Assembly: GCA_013399695.1 (NCBI GenBank) | Contig: VXAU01006136.1 | Span: 124,001 to 188,000 of the forward strand | From: Formicarius rufipectus | Lineage: Eukaryota; Chordata; Aves; Passeriformes; Formicariidae | Length of the DNA stretch: 64,000 bases | Direction: 5' to 3' | Shown: one piece after another, positions 39,201-54,200 of the stretch | How positions within the stretch are numbered: position 1 is the first letter of the stretch | Layout of the letters: each line of letters starts with the position of its first letter | Program-made: the position numbers and the translations under genes | The notes under the pieces: model-generated | Seen by the model: only the letters and a program-made list of their open reading frames with translations | Told to the model about the DNA's origin: nothing | Database searches by the model: none

Positions 39201-42200
39201 TCAGCCTGGACAAGACTTTGAGCAACCTGATCTTGTGAGAGATATCCCACCCCATGGCAGTGGGGTTAGACTAGATGATCTTTAAAGGTCCCTTTCAAAC
39301 AAACCACTCTGTGAAAAAGGTGGTGTATGATTACCTTTCCTTTTGCAAATAAAGGCTATAGATACTATTTTTCTGTTGCACGCTCTGATATGCAACGGCC
39401 TAGTTAAAGACACAGTCAGTACTGTACTTTTGCTTGAAAGAAGTCACAGAAAAAAATTATAAAGAATTGTGAAAAACAGGTTTGAAAACTCCATGACTTA
39501 AGGGTTGAAAAAACATAAAACACAGCATTTTAAACACTCATTACAGAAATGGTAGAACAACTATCCTTCACAAAACATAAAAAAACCAGTCAGTTATAAC
39601 TAATTTGCCTTGTATAGGTAGGAACTTGTATCCAGAAGGTTCTACTGAAATCAAGTATTAATGCATCAGAGAAAACGTTCACTTTTAAGCAACAGTATTT
39701 CAGGATTAAATCTAAAGATTGGGAGCATAATACACTACTGAAAACCAGTATATGTCTACTATGAGATAATTCCGTGGAAAATATTCATCATTCAATATTA
39801 AGTAAACTTATTTTTAACATCAAGGACAGTGAGACTAAAATGAATGCAATTAATGTTGAGTTTGAGTCTATGTTCCCTATAAAATTTTAATCTAGAAATT
39901 TAATTTTTAACATGATTCATTTAAGAAATGGGGTTTATAACTGCCAGTTAGTTTCCTGCTCAACTTCTGCAGCCATTAGGTAGAGGGCAGGATATCAGCA
40001 TCCTACTATGATCAAATACAAAAAGGGGCCTGAGCCCTGTGTTTCACTTCTTGGCAGCCAAAACTCTGCCGGTTTTGCTGCCATACCCAGTGTGGAGTTC
40101 CCTGAAGCATCTAATTTACTCTAATTCTGGCTGGCAAAATCAACACATTTTTTTCATGTATGTGGTAAGCCCACTACACAAATATAAACAAGGAATGTGC
40201 TAGTGAGCTAATGACTGTTCATGTGAAAAAGAAAGGGAATAAAAGTGGCTTTGCTCTGTTTAGTTAGTTACTTCTTTAATGGAGAGCAATAAAAATTTTA
40301 AGAAACATGTTCATAGTCCACTGGAGTTTCTTACCTGCACTCACAGGAGCTTGAAAAGTTGCTGGTGTGCTCTCTCCTACATTCCTCTTTGACTCCAGCA
40401 TCTGCCTCACTGTGCCAGCATTTCTATGGTATGAAGTTTCAATTAGCATTTCTCAATAAGCCAAAACAGGTATATTTATGAACAGTACAATGGTGGAAAA
40501 AACCAAAATAACTTATAGCCATTCTTTTAATTGAGATTTTCTAAACCCATTTTCCACTCCTCATGTCAACTAATTTTGGGTATTCCCCTGCTAAAAAAGT
40601 GCAGAATTATTTGCACATTTTCAAGTGCTTGCATCAAGTTTGTCTTTCACCATGAAAATTTTATGTTCTTGAAATCAAACTTCCACTTTTATCCATGATT
40701 TTTTAACCACTGAAACAACATCTCAATTTACCTAAGAATACATTAAATATTGTAAATTTATGACTTCTGTGAAAGCAAATTGAATTTTACAACTGAACAG
40801 CAATGAAGGATAAGGAAGAACACCAATTAAAAAAAGAAAATGAGGTATCTGAAGTATCCTATTGTAAATTTTAACATGGTCACAGTGATGTGGTTTGCTT
40901 ACCGGTATGTGGCACTGTTTGTATTTGCAGTGTCAACTGCTGCTTTCCCTGGAGATGCAGGTGTATTTGCTGAATTCTACACCAAATGAGAGAGAGTGTG
41001 AAAGAGAAGCCATAACAGAACAGCTTTAAGAAGTCAAATTGCAAACTTATGCTTTCATTCTATTTCATATCCACTCACTTCTGTGTGAGACAGTCTTTTG
41101 TTGCAGTCAATACTGCAGGACAATTTGACATATTTTACATGCCCCTGAAATCTCCTTGATCCTATCTGTCTCATTCTCTTACGTCCTCTTTCCTCTCGCC
41201 CCTCCACCCCTGGAATTAAGGTATTGGGATTCACTCTTCTTTACACTGTACTCTTCATACTGAAGTAAATTTGATTCAGCTACATACTGTTTAAGGTGTT
41301 TTCACACTAATAATGGCTGATGAAGCTTCTGTACAAATCAGAGTTACGTAGCAGATGTTAAAAGACTTCTTTCTTTATGAATGCCAATGAACAACCAAAT
41401 CGCATCTTCCTTCATATAGATTTTATTTTTCAACACAAGGTTTAGACTAACTCAGAGAAAAACCCAAACCACAACTAGTTCTTACTTCCTGTCTTTTCTT
41501 CAAGTCCTCCTTGGCTGCTCCAAACCGCTTTGTCAATCTAGAAATTTTAGCCTAAATGGGAAGAATATGAAAACAAACGAAACCATAAATGTCCTCCCCA
41601 AGAACTATCAAAGAAATTATACAAACTAAAAGATATGTAACTAAGACATCAGTCAAAGGCTATTTTTGTATGAGGGGAAGTTGTTCTTCCTTGAAACACA
41701 GTACAACTATGTTATTTCAGAACAGCTGAAAGACACGTGTATATCACCACCAAGCTTATCTTGGAGACAACTTGAATTATTTTCCTTCCTATTTACAATT
41801 GCACAAACTGAATCCCTCTTGCATGTTTACATAAAACTCTACATAATGAAAGCCTTATATGATGTTGTTAATTTGACAGTGTCATTGATGGCTAAAGACA
41901 CTGGTAAACAAGTATATTGAAAGCATCATAGAACTTCACAAAAAGTCAACATAAAGTGTCTGGGGCAGCAAGAGGAAATCTGTAAGAGTTATGCAGTAGG
42001 AACTGGTCTGGCAAACTCTGTATTTCTTTTAATGTGAAAAGTAAAACGGCCTTATTGTTTGAATTTGTTATGACATAAGCTTTTAGTTGTCTTGTCACTT
42101 CAAAATTCTTCAATTTTTGTGATGTTCCTCATATCACTACTATGTAACATTTTCTACAAAGAATGCAAGAATATATAATGCATTCCACACTATTTTTTTT

Positions 42201-45200
42201 CCTTGCTAATTATTTAGTTTCTGAGGAAACCATAGATGATGCAGAATGTTGAAACAAAGTCCAGTGCTACTGTCCTATCCTTTCTGATCTTTTCCATTTG
42301 TAAGCAAATTTCTGGCTTCACAGAGGCATTAGATACTTTCATACCTAGCATTTATTTGAAAAATGCCATGGAACAGAACACAATGGAACAAAAGAACAGA
42401 AAAGCAGTTTACTAGCAGCTAATTAATCCATTTGCCAGAAGATCTGCTTTGGATTTTTTTTATGATTAATTGGTTGCTTTGCTCTTTCCAAGTAGGAAAA
42501 TACAGTTTTACAACTCAAAGGGAACACCAGCATTTGCTGCTCCCCCCACCCTCTTCTCCCCTTTGTGGAGACTTACTACTAAATATTGAGGATGTTATTT
42601 TTCAATTTGACCTTTTTACGCAGCTGAACACACACTCACCTGTAGTGCAGTAAACACAGTTTTATACCTCTTGGTACATTCTACTTTCTCTATCCGGGTT
42701 TTCAACTCTGCCAGAGTCTTGTCAAATACCACACATTGTAAAGTGGTAAGTTTTTCTTCTAGGAGTCTCTGGATAACCTGTAAAATTATCATATAAAGAA
42801 ATAACAATGTAATTCCAAAATTTGGGAGATCATCTATAAAAATATTCTCAACTCCTAACAAGTATCCTGCTATAAACAGAACAATGACAACTGTTGTGCC
42901 CAGTCAATCAAATAAAACTATAGTCACCTATAAGTGTGTGGTTGCACAGCTAAGAAGTTTCTACATCTGTTTTGGCAAATACACTTCAAGAAATTAACTT
43001 CACTGCAGTATGGTAACTGCATAGTATCTTACTGCATACAAAAAGAACCTGAACAACAGAAGATATTTTCTTTAAGTGCAGTATCTAGACAAATTAATTT
43101 TTCTTCCTACTTTTCTGTTCTTGAGAGGGGTACTCACATTCAAAGAACAGAAACTAAAGACAATCAACAAAAACTCATTTCTGAGATGTACTCTCCCCTA
43201 GCCAAAATACAGCATTGTTTTGCAAAACCTAAAAAATGAAAAAGGAGAGTTTCATTTCCACAACTTTTACTTGATAAACTTTTTTTTTTCCTCCCTTCTA
43301 TGCCCATTGCAGTGGAAAAAAAATCTTAGGAAACAAAAATAAAAAAGAAACAAACATGTTTCAGTTTTTGCCATCCTACATTAATAAAGTTACAACACTT
43401 TAGTTGATTAATGGAAGAATAGCACATTTTTTCTCGGTCAAGACTGCAAGGTTCCTTACACAGCAATGGTGCAATCAAGCACTTAACAGCTCTACTAAAA
43501 TCTGCAAAACGCTATGTTGATTGCAGGCTGGTTTGGAGATAGATTTTCTTTAAAGCTAGGCACACAATACAGTGCATCACATATAAACTTCACCATGCTG
43601 AAATACCTCCCTTACCAAGATTCTCAGTCTAGAGTCATATGAGACTTAGTATTTTATACACTTCAAACATAACTCTTGTAGCATAGTTTTCAAATGATAT
43701 TTGGTCTCTTCTTAAAAGCAGGGCTATGTAAGACTTTACATGAATTAAGCCAACTTTATTATTTGTATAACATCCAATGTTCAACCACATAAAAGAGAAG
43801 TGTTTAGGAGTACAGGGACAGCTAGTTCAAAGATCATGACACAAGTGACAGCTGCGTGTACATTCTTGGCTCTGCACTTCCAATCTACCTTTTGTAATTT
43901 TTGGTCAACATCTTTTCTGGCTGTAATTTTCACTTGGAGCTCTGCTTCATAATCTTCTCCCATGTACCGACGATGTTTAGAATGAACGTCATCCACGTCT
44001 TCAGATTTGGAACGCTTTCTCTTTGATGCTTCACCTGAAACAATTAGATATAACTGCTCGTGAGGAACTCTTGGAAAAAAACCAGATATCTGCACAATGC
44101 CATGATTACTTCGAAGTTTCATTTGCCTTCAGTTTAAGCTTCTTTCATTCTAAACCAGTAAGAATGCCTTTGGAAAAAGAACATCCTTGATGACATAAAG
44201 CAAAAAACCAGTCCCTTTGGAGTCTGTATGTTACTGCCCTTGTTAGTGAGTTCTACTCTGTGATTCACCAAATCACTGCCCCAAATGTAAAATGGCTCTA
44301 GTACTAGCATTCCCCTCCCCAGAACTTCCCTACAGTTCTTCCGGCTCCTATCAGCACCATCCTATGATGAAACACGGCTTCTGAGAAGCAACACAAACCC
44401 CTCTTCTGAAAAAGGAATCCTCTTCTTAGGATTCCAGCCAAATAAAATTACATCTCATGCTAACTGTGCCAGCAATGAACTGTATTTACCTGCCATGAAG
44501 TTTTAACCTGTATCTCCAATGCCTGACTGAAAAATCATTCAAACTTTTTTCTTCCTTCTTGGACAAGAAATAAAAATCTAACCAAAGAACAGGCTCAAGC
44601 CAGAACTGTATTATAAAAGTAATTTTCATCACAGTGATGAAACACAAAACCCCCAAAGAAACCTCATTCACTCCTCCAGCTCCTAGCACTGTGTCCAGTA
44701 GAAGGTTCCTGAGGACAGGACTGGCATCTGTTTTCATATAGGACAACAAGGACCCAGTCTTACCTCAATCACTGGGAACATGATGATGCAAGTAATTCTA
44801 GAAATTATCTCTAAACCCATTCAGAAGGTGGTGATGGGGAATAGTCAGAATGGATTTATCAAAGGGAAATCATGCATTATCAGCCTGATACCAAACAAGG
44901 TATATTTTCTTTTAAAAAGGAGTCTATGTAGCAGTGGGGAAAAATACTGGAAAATTCTTTTAACTTTAGTACAGTAGTGTTTTGATCCCTACATGTGTGA
45001 CTACTAGTCTTGTTTCAGCCATGACTTTATTTACCTTTATCTGTGACTAATATGTACTATCAGATGTCTTAGTTTTGAGAACAACAATTGTGTGTCAGAG
45101 CAAAGAATGATAAAAGAAGTTGTTGCTGTTGGCTAGACTTCGCGAACGAAGATTTTGGGATAAGCCTGCGCAATGGATTTTTTAGGTGAGGCACAGTGTG

Positions 45201-48200
45201 CACGGAACTGGCCCCACCCCCTTTACTCCTGAGGTTCATTTTGCCACGGCTGAACACACTCGGATGGTGACAGCGAGTTCCTCGGGATTCGAACCGGCGT
45301 CCTCAGAGAAGGAGCCGGCTCCAGAAGCAGCGATAAAAGAAGTACATTATGACCTGACCACATATTTAAGATACTCTCAAGGTGAAAAGATTCATTAGAA
45401 GATCTGGAAGCAGATTCAAGTAAGTCTACAGAAATAATTAGTATATATGCATGTATTCAGGAAATGTGATGAATATGTAGTAGAGTTGTGATGCATATGT
45501 ATTAGTGTCATGAGTATAATCTGGTCTGTTAGGTTGCCGAGTGTGCATGTTTTATGGAGCTATCCTCAAGTTTCGAGCATGCTGAATAAAGTAACATCGG
45601 CTTTCTAACCTAGCAAACTGGTGAGACAACTGGCTTGGTGGATGAGGGCAGAGCAGTGGTTACTGTTTATTTAGTCTTTTGTAATGCTTTTGACAGCAGA
45701 ACATCCTCAGAGACAAATTCATGATTGTATGGATCAGATAATTGCTAGGTTGATGGGCTCCAAGAGCTGTGATTAGTAGCACATAGTCCACCTGGAGGTC
45801 CTCACTAGCAGTGTACACCTGCAGATGCTACAGTACCAAGACTAACATCTTCATTCATGACCTACATAATGGCGTAAGAGGGGAGCCTCAGCAATTTGCA
45901 GATGATACAAAACTGGAAGGAGTGACTGCTGCACTAAATGGTTATACTGCCATTAAGTAAATATTGGAGAAGTGGGCAAACAAGGACCTCATGAACTTTC
46001 ATAAAAGGAATGCAAATACTATACTTGGGTAGGGATAAACCCATGTACTAAAAAAGGCTGGGAACTCATTGGCTAGAAAACAGCTTTGCATAAAAGACCC
46101 TGGTGGTCTTCATACCTATGAAGTTGAACATGGGCCAGTAATGAGCACCAGTGGCACGGAAGGCCAACATCATCTTTGGTTACCTGAGGAAAAGTATTGC
46201 CAGCAGGTTGAGGGAGGTAATTATTCCCCTCTAATCAGATGTTAACTGAACCTTGAGTCTTATGTCCAGCTCTGGGCTTCTAAATACAAGAAAGATGTAA
46301 GCATACAGGAGACAGGGCAGTGTAGAGTTACCAAGGTGTTTTACAGAATGGACCGTTTATCATAAGCTGGAATTGTTCAACTGGAGAAGACCATTAGGGC
46401 AGAGTGGACAAAGTTAGAGCAAAACTCGTAGTGAGTATGAGTGACAGGACATGGATGTAAACTGAAATACAAGAAATTCCACTCAAACATATAAAAACTT
46501 TTTTTACTGTGACGGTGGTCAAACACTGGAAAGCTGTGGAATCTTCACCAGCGGAGGTACTCAAAACCAGTCTGGACTCAGTTCTGAGCAAACTGCTCTA
46601 GTTGACCTGGTTTTGAACAGGGGCATTGGACTAGACAATCACCAAAGGTCCCATCCAATGCGTGCTTCTAATGCATACCTCTCAGTGAAGCATAATAGTT
46701 TTAACATTACGTACTTTTCTCCACCTGTTTCTCTTCTTCTTTGTGGGTCTCTTCTTCGCCTTTGCCCTCCTCACTCTCTTTTCTTCTCTCCTCCTCCACC
46801 TCTTCTATAAACAGAAGAAAAAACTTCATGTGCTACTTACTCAGACCCTCAAAATTTTTTTAACAGTCCTATTCTGACTAGCAAATTTAGAATACTTACT
46901 AAAAATCATGTCAGGGAAGGCAAGAGAAATAAGAATGACAGGAAGGGACTGCAGATATGAAAAAAATTAAGAGGATACCCTCAAAACAAAAATTTGGGCT
47001 TTCATCCCACACAGAAAGATTCACTTCTGAATTAGCTAAGGATTAAAATCAGAATAACTGAACTACAATAACTATAATAACTGAGGTAACAATGTCTCAG
47101 TTACCTCTGAATCAAAACTGTATTTTTAATGTAGCTAAGTTCTCAGCAATTAGTTTAGCTGATATTTTCATGCAGGGTAAAGTATTAAAATTTCAGTAAC
47201 AAAATACTACTATGGTTCTCTATTTACAACTGTCGAATTCAAACAATCCTTTTGGTAGAGAATGCCTTGTTTCTTCTTTGATTAACAAATATGAATTTTC
47301 ATTTAAAGTTTCTTGCTAATACAATATATCACAATTTAGGATTAGTCATTCAAAATTATACAGTTTAGAAAATGCTTAAATAGCGAAAAATCTGAAGCCC
47401 CCAAAACCACAAAGGTTAAAATGAAAAATGCTAACACCTGAAAAATTTCATTATCTGTTCCATGAGCTTCTGTTATGTGCTTCATACAGGCTGTATTTGC
47501 TACCTCCTACAATTGTTAGATACAACATAACTATTAATCTAAAGAATACATTTAAATTTATCCAGAATATAACAGAATAAGTCAGCACTGTGCTATGCAC
47601 ATCTTGTTCTGTACACCTTAATTTCTTATATTCGTTTTGTCATTACAGCTCAATTTACTGATCCTTCTAGGGAAAGTTCCAGCTGCAAAGGTATGCCTGA
47701 CGCTCTCTCAAGATTAAATTTCACTTCTATTATGAAAAACATTTGAATGATTCCAAACAAGTCATCTAATAAATCAGAAAAAGGAGTCAGAAAAATCTGA
47801 AATCATGACACTTTTAATTTTGTTAATCTATACAAGAAATAACACTAACAAATTCTTCAAAGCAAATCTGATTTATATTTAAGACCGTAAGAATGGTATA
47901 GCACCTAAGTCACCTGCTTTTTAAGGCTTAGAGATAAGCGTCATGTACTTGTTATGAATAAAACAGGACTCATTTACCTAATGATCTAAAGGAGGGTCAT
48001 TAAGTTCAAAACAAAAATTTCCTACAATCTACATAATATTCAGCAACAGAAATATTCCATGGAAAGATACACACATAGAATGTCTTTAAGACATGTTACA
48101 CACTAAGGTTTTTCCAGTTCTACGTAGAAGCCAAGTAATTTCAGGGACAAGGAAGTCCTCTCCTTAGCAACTTCCATTACTGAGAACAAACCTAGCCCAA

Positions 48201-51200
48201 TTAACTTAAAATGGTTTAAACATGATGCCCAGCAAAACTGCCTGTCAGCTTATTTTCCACTGGTAAGTTGTGATCTCATTATCCTGATGCTAAACAGGAA
48301 GAAGCAATGAATGCAATCCTTTTAAAAAATTGGCTATATCATCAAGCTATCATTGCATTTATCACAAACACAGCTGTCTTAAGTCACACACTTTGCTGGG
48401 GATCTCAACACAAAGGTGTTGTGGTTGGTTTGTTTGTTTTGGTTTTTTTTAACTCTTTGCCTGTTATGAAACAATTGAAAATATCTTGCAATAATTTCTA
48501 CAGCTGCAAGTATTTAGATCTGCTCAGTGACTGGGTGGATGCTTATCTGGATGTCAGTTGTGCCAAAACACACATATAACTGGAGACAAAATTAATAGGT
48601 AAACTTAAGAGCATCTGAATAGTATTTGAAAGTTACTCTGGACTGCACAGTCATACTCTTATTATGCCACAACCTTGTGATTGTAACTTTGTCCTTATAG
48701 ATTGGCTAGACTGATATGCACAGAAAGTAATCACAAGAAGAACAAAAGCATAGCCTAAGTATTGAATCCCTGATCAAATTCTACACCAAAGTCAGTATAA
48801 GAACAGAAGTACAGGGGTTTTTTTCCCCACAAAACATGACAGAATTTGGCTATTTTTGTTTCGCAAGAAAAAAACCCACAGATTTATGTATCTTCAAAGG
48901 AATCATCATGACGTAGACATGCTGAAGAAATGGGATGACAAACTCTTTCTGATACTCAACAAAGACAAATATGGAAGTCCTGCACCTGGGAAGGGAGAAC
49001 CCTTGCAATGACACAGGCTAGGGCCACATTGCTGGGGATGGGCAGCTCTACTCTTAGAGCTCACATGGACAGCAAGCAAAGCATGAGCCAACAGTGTGCC
49101 CTGGCAGCAAAGGATGCCCAGAACATCCTGAGCTGGCTTCACAGGAACAGAGCCAGTATATCACAGCAAGTGGTTATTGCTCTTTACTTGGCAGTCTTAT
49201 GCCACCTGCAGTAAGGAGCAAGAGACTGCTGAGGGGCTGGGGAATGTGACCTGTAAGAGAGGCTGAGGAAGCCAGGCTTGTTCAGCACAGAGAAAACAAA
49301 TCTTAAGAGGAACTCAAAAGCAGCCTTCTATGCCTGTTAGATGGCTTTCAAGAAGATGGAGCCATACTTATTGTAGAGGTGCACAGAAAAGAATAAGAGA
49401 CAACATATGTAAGCAGAATTGAGAGATTCCAACCAACAAAAAGAAAAATTAACATGTTAAGAGAGCAATAGGAACAGGTTGCCCAGAGAGGTCATCCAGT
49501 CTTCATCAGTGAAAGTTTTCAAGACATAACTAAATAAATTCTGAGCTACCTTATCTAATTCACAACGAACCCTACTTTGAACAGGAGACTGGACTAGAGA
49601 TCTATTTAGGTCCTCTTGCCTATCACTAAGTATACAAAAAAAAAGTTATCAAGTGAATCAAATGCAAAATACAATATCCTTATTACTACATTTTAATTGG
49701 GGAAAACAAAATCATAAAAGACTAATTACAACTAATGAACCCAAAATCCACTACTGGGTCCTCCAAAGACTGTCAGACAGAAGTCTGCCTGATTTCTGGT
49801 TTGCAAAATCCAGTGGATCAAAACTGCAGCACTATGTCTTTGTCTGCTGCATTAAAGAAACCTTTTTCTTTTAATATATTTGGCTACCATTTGTTGATTT
49901 ATAGTTTCTTAATCTTCTATTGGATGAAAAAAATCTACATTCTATTAAGGTTTCCAGTATGAAGTTTGTTTCCAAATACCAAAATCTGAAAATCTTCCAG
50001 TATCTCTTTTTGAAGTAAAAACCAGAAATATTGCAGAAGAGTCGTTTCATTCTTGCTACTTAAGTGGAACTTACTTTCTGGTTCGTGAATTCAAGAATTT
50101 TGACAGAGACAAATTGTCAGGCTGAAAAAATGGGCCAAGTGCACCATGCGCAAACGCAGTCCTGCACATGGGAAAGAATAGCCCTATGCAATAGGACAGG
50201 CTGGGGGCTGACTGGCTAGAACATAACTTTGTGGAACAGGGTCTTGATTCATGGTAGAAGGCAATCTGAACACTACACAGTAGTGTGAAAAGTTCAGTAG
50301 TATTTTCGACCATATTCACAAGAAATGTGTCCAGCAAGATAAGGGAAGTGATTCTTCTTTGTTCAGCACTTGAGGAACCCCTAAAGTGCTCCTCCTCCTC
50401 CCATCTGGAGCTCTATGTCCAGTTTTTGGAGCCCCAGTCCTAGAAAGGCACTGACAAAACTACAGCAAGTCCAGCAGAGTAGTACCCGAGTAGTCAGGGG
50501 GAGGAAATCATGGTATATGAGGAAGTGATGACAGAACTGGCTTTGCTTGGCCATAACAAGTGACAACTAACTGGAGACCGTATTGCTCCCTTCCATTACA
50601 TAATGGGTGGGCAGAGAAGATGAATCACTCCTCTTAAAGGTGCACAGTAAATGCACCCCACAGACTGGAGCAAATGGACACAAGCTGAAAGACAGAAGAT
50701 TCCAATTAAGCAGAAGTTTTTCACTGTTAAGGTTGGTTAAATATTAGGATACCCAAGAAGTAGTTGTGGTTTACCCGCGGAGAAGCACAAAAGTAAACTG
50801 CTAAGGTTCACGAGCCATCTGATATATTTGGACCTGCTTTGGGTAGGAGGTTGGAATAAAAACCATCAGAGGGTTAAATTAAAATTACTCTGAAATTCCA
50901 TGATCTTCTCTGTTGCTCTTTCATGTATCTTTTCAAATTCTGTGCAATCTTCTTTGTCATGGGGAATGGGAAGGAAAGAGAGTTAACAAAAAACATGTAA
51001 AAGTTTGGTGTCTCATAGTAAAGTTTTCCTCAGTTTCTTAATTTGTTCCCAGTGTTCTTTTACCTGCTTTCTTCAACGGCTACTTTATCAACGTTTCCTC
51101 AAAGCTGCCTATTATAATCCTGGAAATTTTTTCTTAAGTGGTGAGTCAAATCTACCTTCCTATCAAGTTATGAACATCTTTGTACTTATACATCCCACTT

Positions 51201-54200
51201 TGTAAATAACCACAATGAGTTTCATTTGCCATGTTCACCCTCTAGTCATTCTGTATCGTAAAATTTTTCTCCAGTTCTTCACAATACCATCAGCAAACTG
51301 TCACTTCACTACTTACCATTCATTTTAGGCAAATTATTAGTTCTGTCACATAGTGCAGTCTCTGGAACAGATAACTGTAGATTTATTTTTCATTCAACTG
51401 ATTATTTTTTCCATGAGGACTTTATCTTATACGAAGACAATTTCATTTCCAAAAGTAAGAAATCATTTGTGCTTGGATATTCAAGAGAACTCAAATACAT
51501 TCATCAGGCTTTCCTTACCATATGCTTGTTCGCTTACCCAAGAGCTGTGAGGTTTAATAATGTATGACCTCTCATTACAAAAACCTGTGACAACATTGCT
51601 ATTATACGAACTAATTCCACCTGCAAAGAAGGTTCTCTTAATTGGCCCACTTGACTAAAACTTTCTAGGACCATTCCTCCATTGCTCTTTAGCCATGCTG
51701 GTTTTCACCTGGACTTTTTGAAAACTTACTTCTTAGCTGTGCAGTATGCACGTGTGCCTCTAAAGAGCACCTTGAAATGATATTTATACAGCTGTCACAG
51801 TTTTAATTTTCACAGACTCTTTCCAGAAGCCATTCTTTATCTTCTCAGGTTTTCTAATACAATTGTTTCCCACCCATGCAACCTCTCTGCTATTATCTTT
51901 GTTGCTGGTTAAGGACAGAACATACTTCACAGTGACTGATTTTCATTTCATGAACAGTCTCAGTTACTGCCATGCAACTGTGTTATAGCCAAATAATAAA
52001 ACAACTAGTCAAGAGAATTTATTCTGTCACCAAAACTGAAAATCTGCAAAAATATTGCTGGATAGCATCAATTCAAACTTCTGCAAACTGTAGTCCCATA
52101 TTTAATAATCACTTCAGGCTTTTTCTCCAGAGCAAACTCCTCCTGCGACCACTGTGTTTTCCCACTGGGTAAGATGAAAAAAGTAGCTCTAATGTCTCCA
52201 ATGAAGGAACTCTTAAACTGAAGTGCAAACAAGGATAATCTATTTATTTATAATGTTCATTTTATAAAAGGGACTCATAACACACTATAATTCTGACACA
52301 AGTACACACAATGTTCTTTTTCCCTGCCTCCCCGATCTCCAACAGTTTCTGGCAGACTTTAGTTGCACAACAGTGGTATCACTCTTGCAATCTTAGGGCA
52401 ACAGCTAACACTTCAATAAGACCCTTAGAAGAAACTATGGAATCTACCTTCTCTCTGTTTGACTAGCAAAAATTTAAAGGTAAAAACTAGAAAAGGAGAT
52501 ATCCGACACTTGGCTGAAGAGACATTCTTACCTTCATCCTTCTAGCTGTTTAGAGACTGAAGACTCAGAATGCCATCTCACATTAGTAAAAGACAGTCTG
52601 ATCAATAGTGAAACAAAAGTTGATAAACCACAGTGACTAACTTCCCGGGGACTGAAAAACACCTGAATCTTGTTAAAGCTATGGAATATCTACTGAGTCA
52701 ATCATATTTAAAAACACCTGGGTTAGCCTGGTCATCAATTCACAATAAGCTATACAATGGCGGGGGGGTGGGGAGAAGAAAACACTGACAACAAAAAAAC
52801 CCAACTACAAGACAATTTGAAACATTTTTCTTAATTACAGCTCAAAGAGCAGCATCCCTTTATCTGTAAAATATTTTGTTTTATTTTCAGAAGTGCAACA
52901 GTGTGCCAATGAATGTCCTATGTCAAAAACAAAAGAAGCTTACAAAACTCTGAAAATAACAGACTACAAAGGTCATCCATTCAGTTTAACTTGAAAAATC
53001 TTCAGCTAACTATATGAAGAGACTGAAGAACCAGCTTCCCACACTTAACATGTAAAAGCATTAATCAGTTGCCATAGTCAAAGTTAGATAAAAACCACTA
53101 TGAGTTAAATGAATAAAAGCCTTGTGTTTTTCATTAAACCTTACCAATGCTTTTAGTGGGGGGAGGGGGGGGGAAAGTTAAAACTAATAGGAGTTGTGGC
53201 ATGCCTGTATTACGTATATGTTTTCCTTCTTTCCAACTATTTCCACAATAAAGAAAGCCAAAACCCTTTCTTCACCTCAAGAGCTGTAAAGGAAGGCATT
53301 TCTCTTCTCACAAATCCTTCTGTTCCATCACTGGCAATCGCTCATCTTTCCTATTTTTCCACCCACTACCTCACCCAAGTTTGCACCCAAATCTGAAAAA
53401 ATGTATGGAAAAAGCCCTAAAAACCCCAAATCAAATCTCTAAGATTATAGTATTTTGGTGTTACTTTTATTTTTTTTTCCTGGGCCTCAAATGATACCCT
53501 TGAAAACTTGAAGACTACGCAACATAATTAGAAGGTAAGACTACCTTTTTGATTTAGAAAACATGTCACTAGTGTGTCATTCCAAGAAATTAACAAAATC
53601 CCAAATCTGAATAGAAACTATCAATTTAGAAAATTCTTACCTGGAAGACTTGACTTGTTTGGTAGTATCCCTTCAGCTCGTTCCTCCTTCTCATCACAGG
53701 GATCCTCTTCATCAGACAGTACTAAGAAAGCCTCCTTGGGTAGACTTTCACTGCTTTCCTGCTTGGATGGTGAACCCAAACAGATGTCTATTTTCTCTTC
53801 TAAATCTGAGACTGTGTCATCCACTGGAAGCAGAGAACTTTTAGAAAAACAGCTCAGATCATCTTCAGCAGGGGCCAGTTTTTCCAAAATTGGAATAATG
53901 TCATCTGTTTCCATAGAGTCAGTATTGTCCAAGATACTCTGACTTGGTTCATCTAATGTCTTCAGAATAGCGTTTTCTGAAAGACTCGCATTGCCTTCTC
54001 GTTTCTCCTGTTCAGCTTCCATACTGCTGGAGATGGCTGCTTCTCCAACATCCTCTTCAACAGTTGCTACTTCAGTCCTCTTGTCTTCACCAGGTAAACT
54101 GGAATTAATAGATATATCATTTGTTTCTCCCTTCTCTTCACAAGAGTCACTAATACCACAGATTGACTCACTTTCCAATGGGATATCATTCTTTCTTTGG

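Larger units (their letters stand above)
44035..46714 (-). other. ATF7IP intron 2
   Basis: A 2.7 kb intron largely made of a sense-strand CR1 (about 44770-44900 and 45620-46680), split by an LTR-like insertion of about 0.55 kb. Confidence 0.75.
46805..53640 (-). other. ATF7IP intron 1 (within coding region)
   Basis: A 6.8 kb intron with sense CR1 copies at about 48905-49625 and 50095-50875, and a degraded antisense CR1-like stretch at about 51030-51720. A G-rich run occurs near 53157-53173. No other genes are recognised. Confidence 0.75.

Noticed and set aside
45284..45295. Possible tRNA gene because of the ggttcgaatccc motif (- strand)
   Set aside because: No A box, acceptor stem or anticodon arm can be drawn around it; the T-stem does not pair well.
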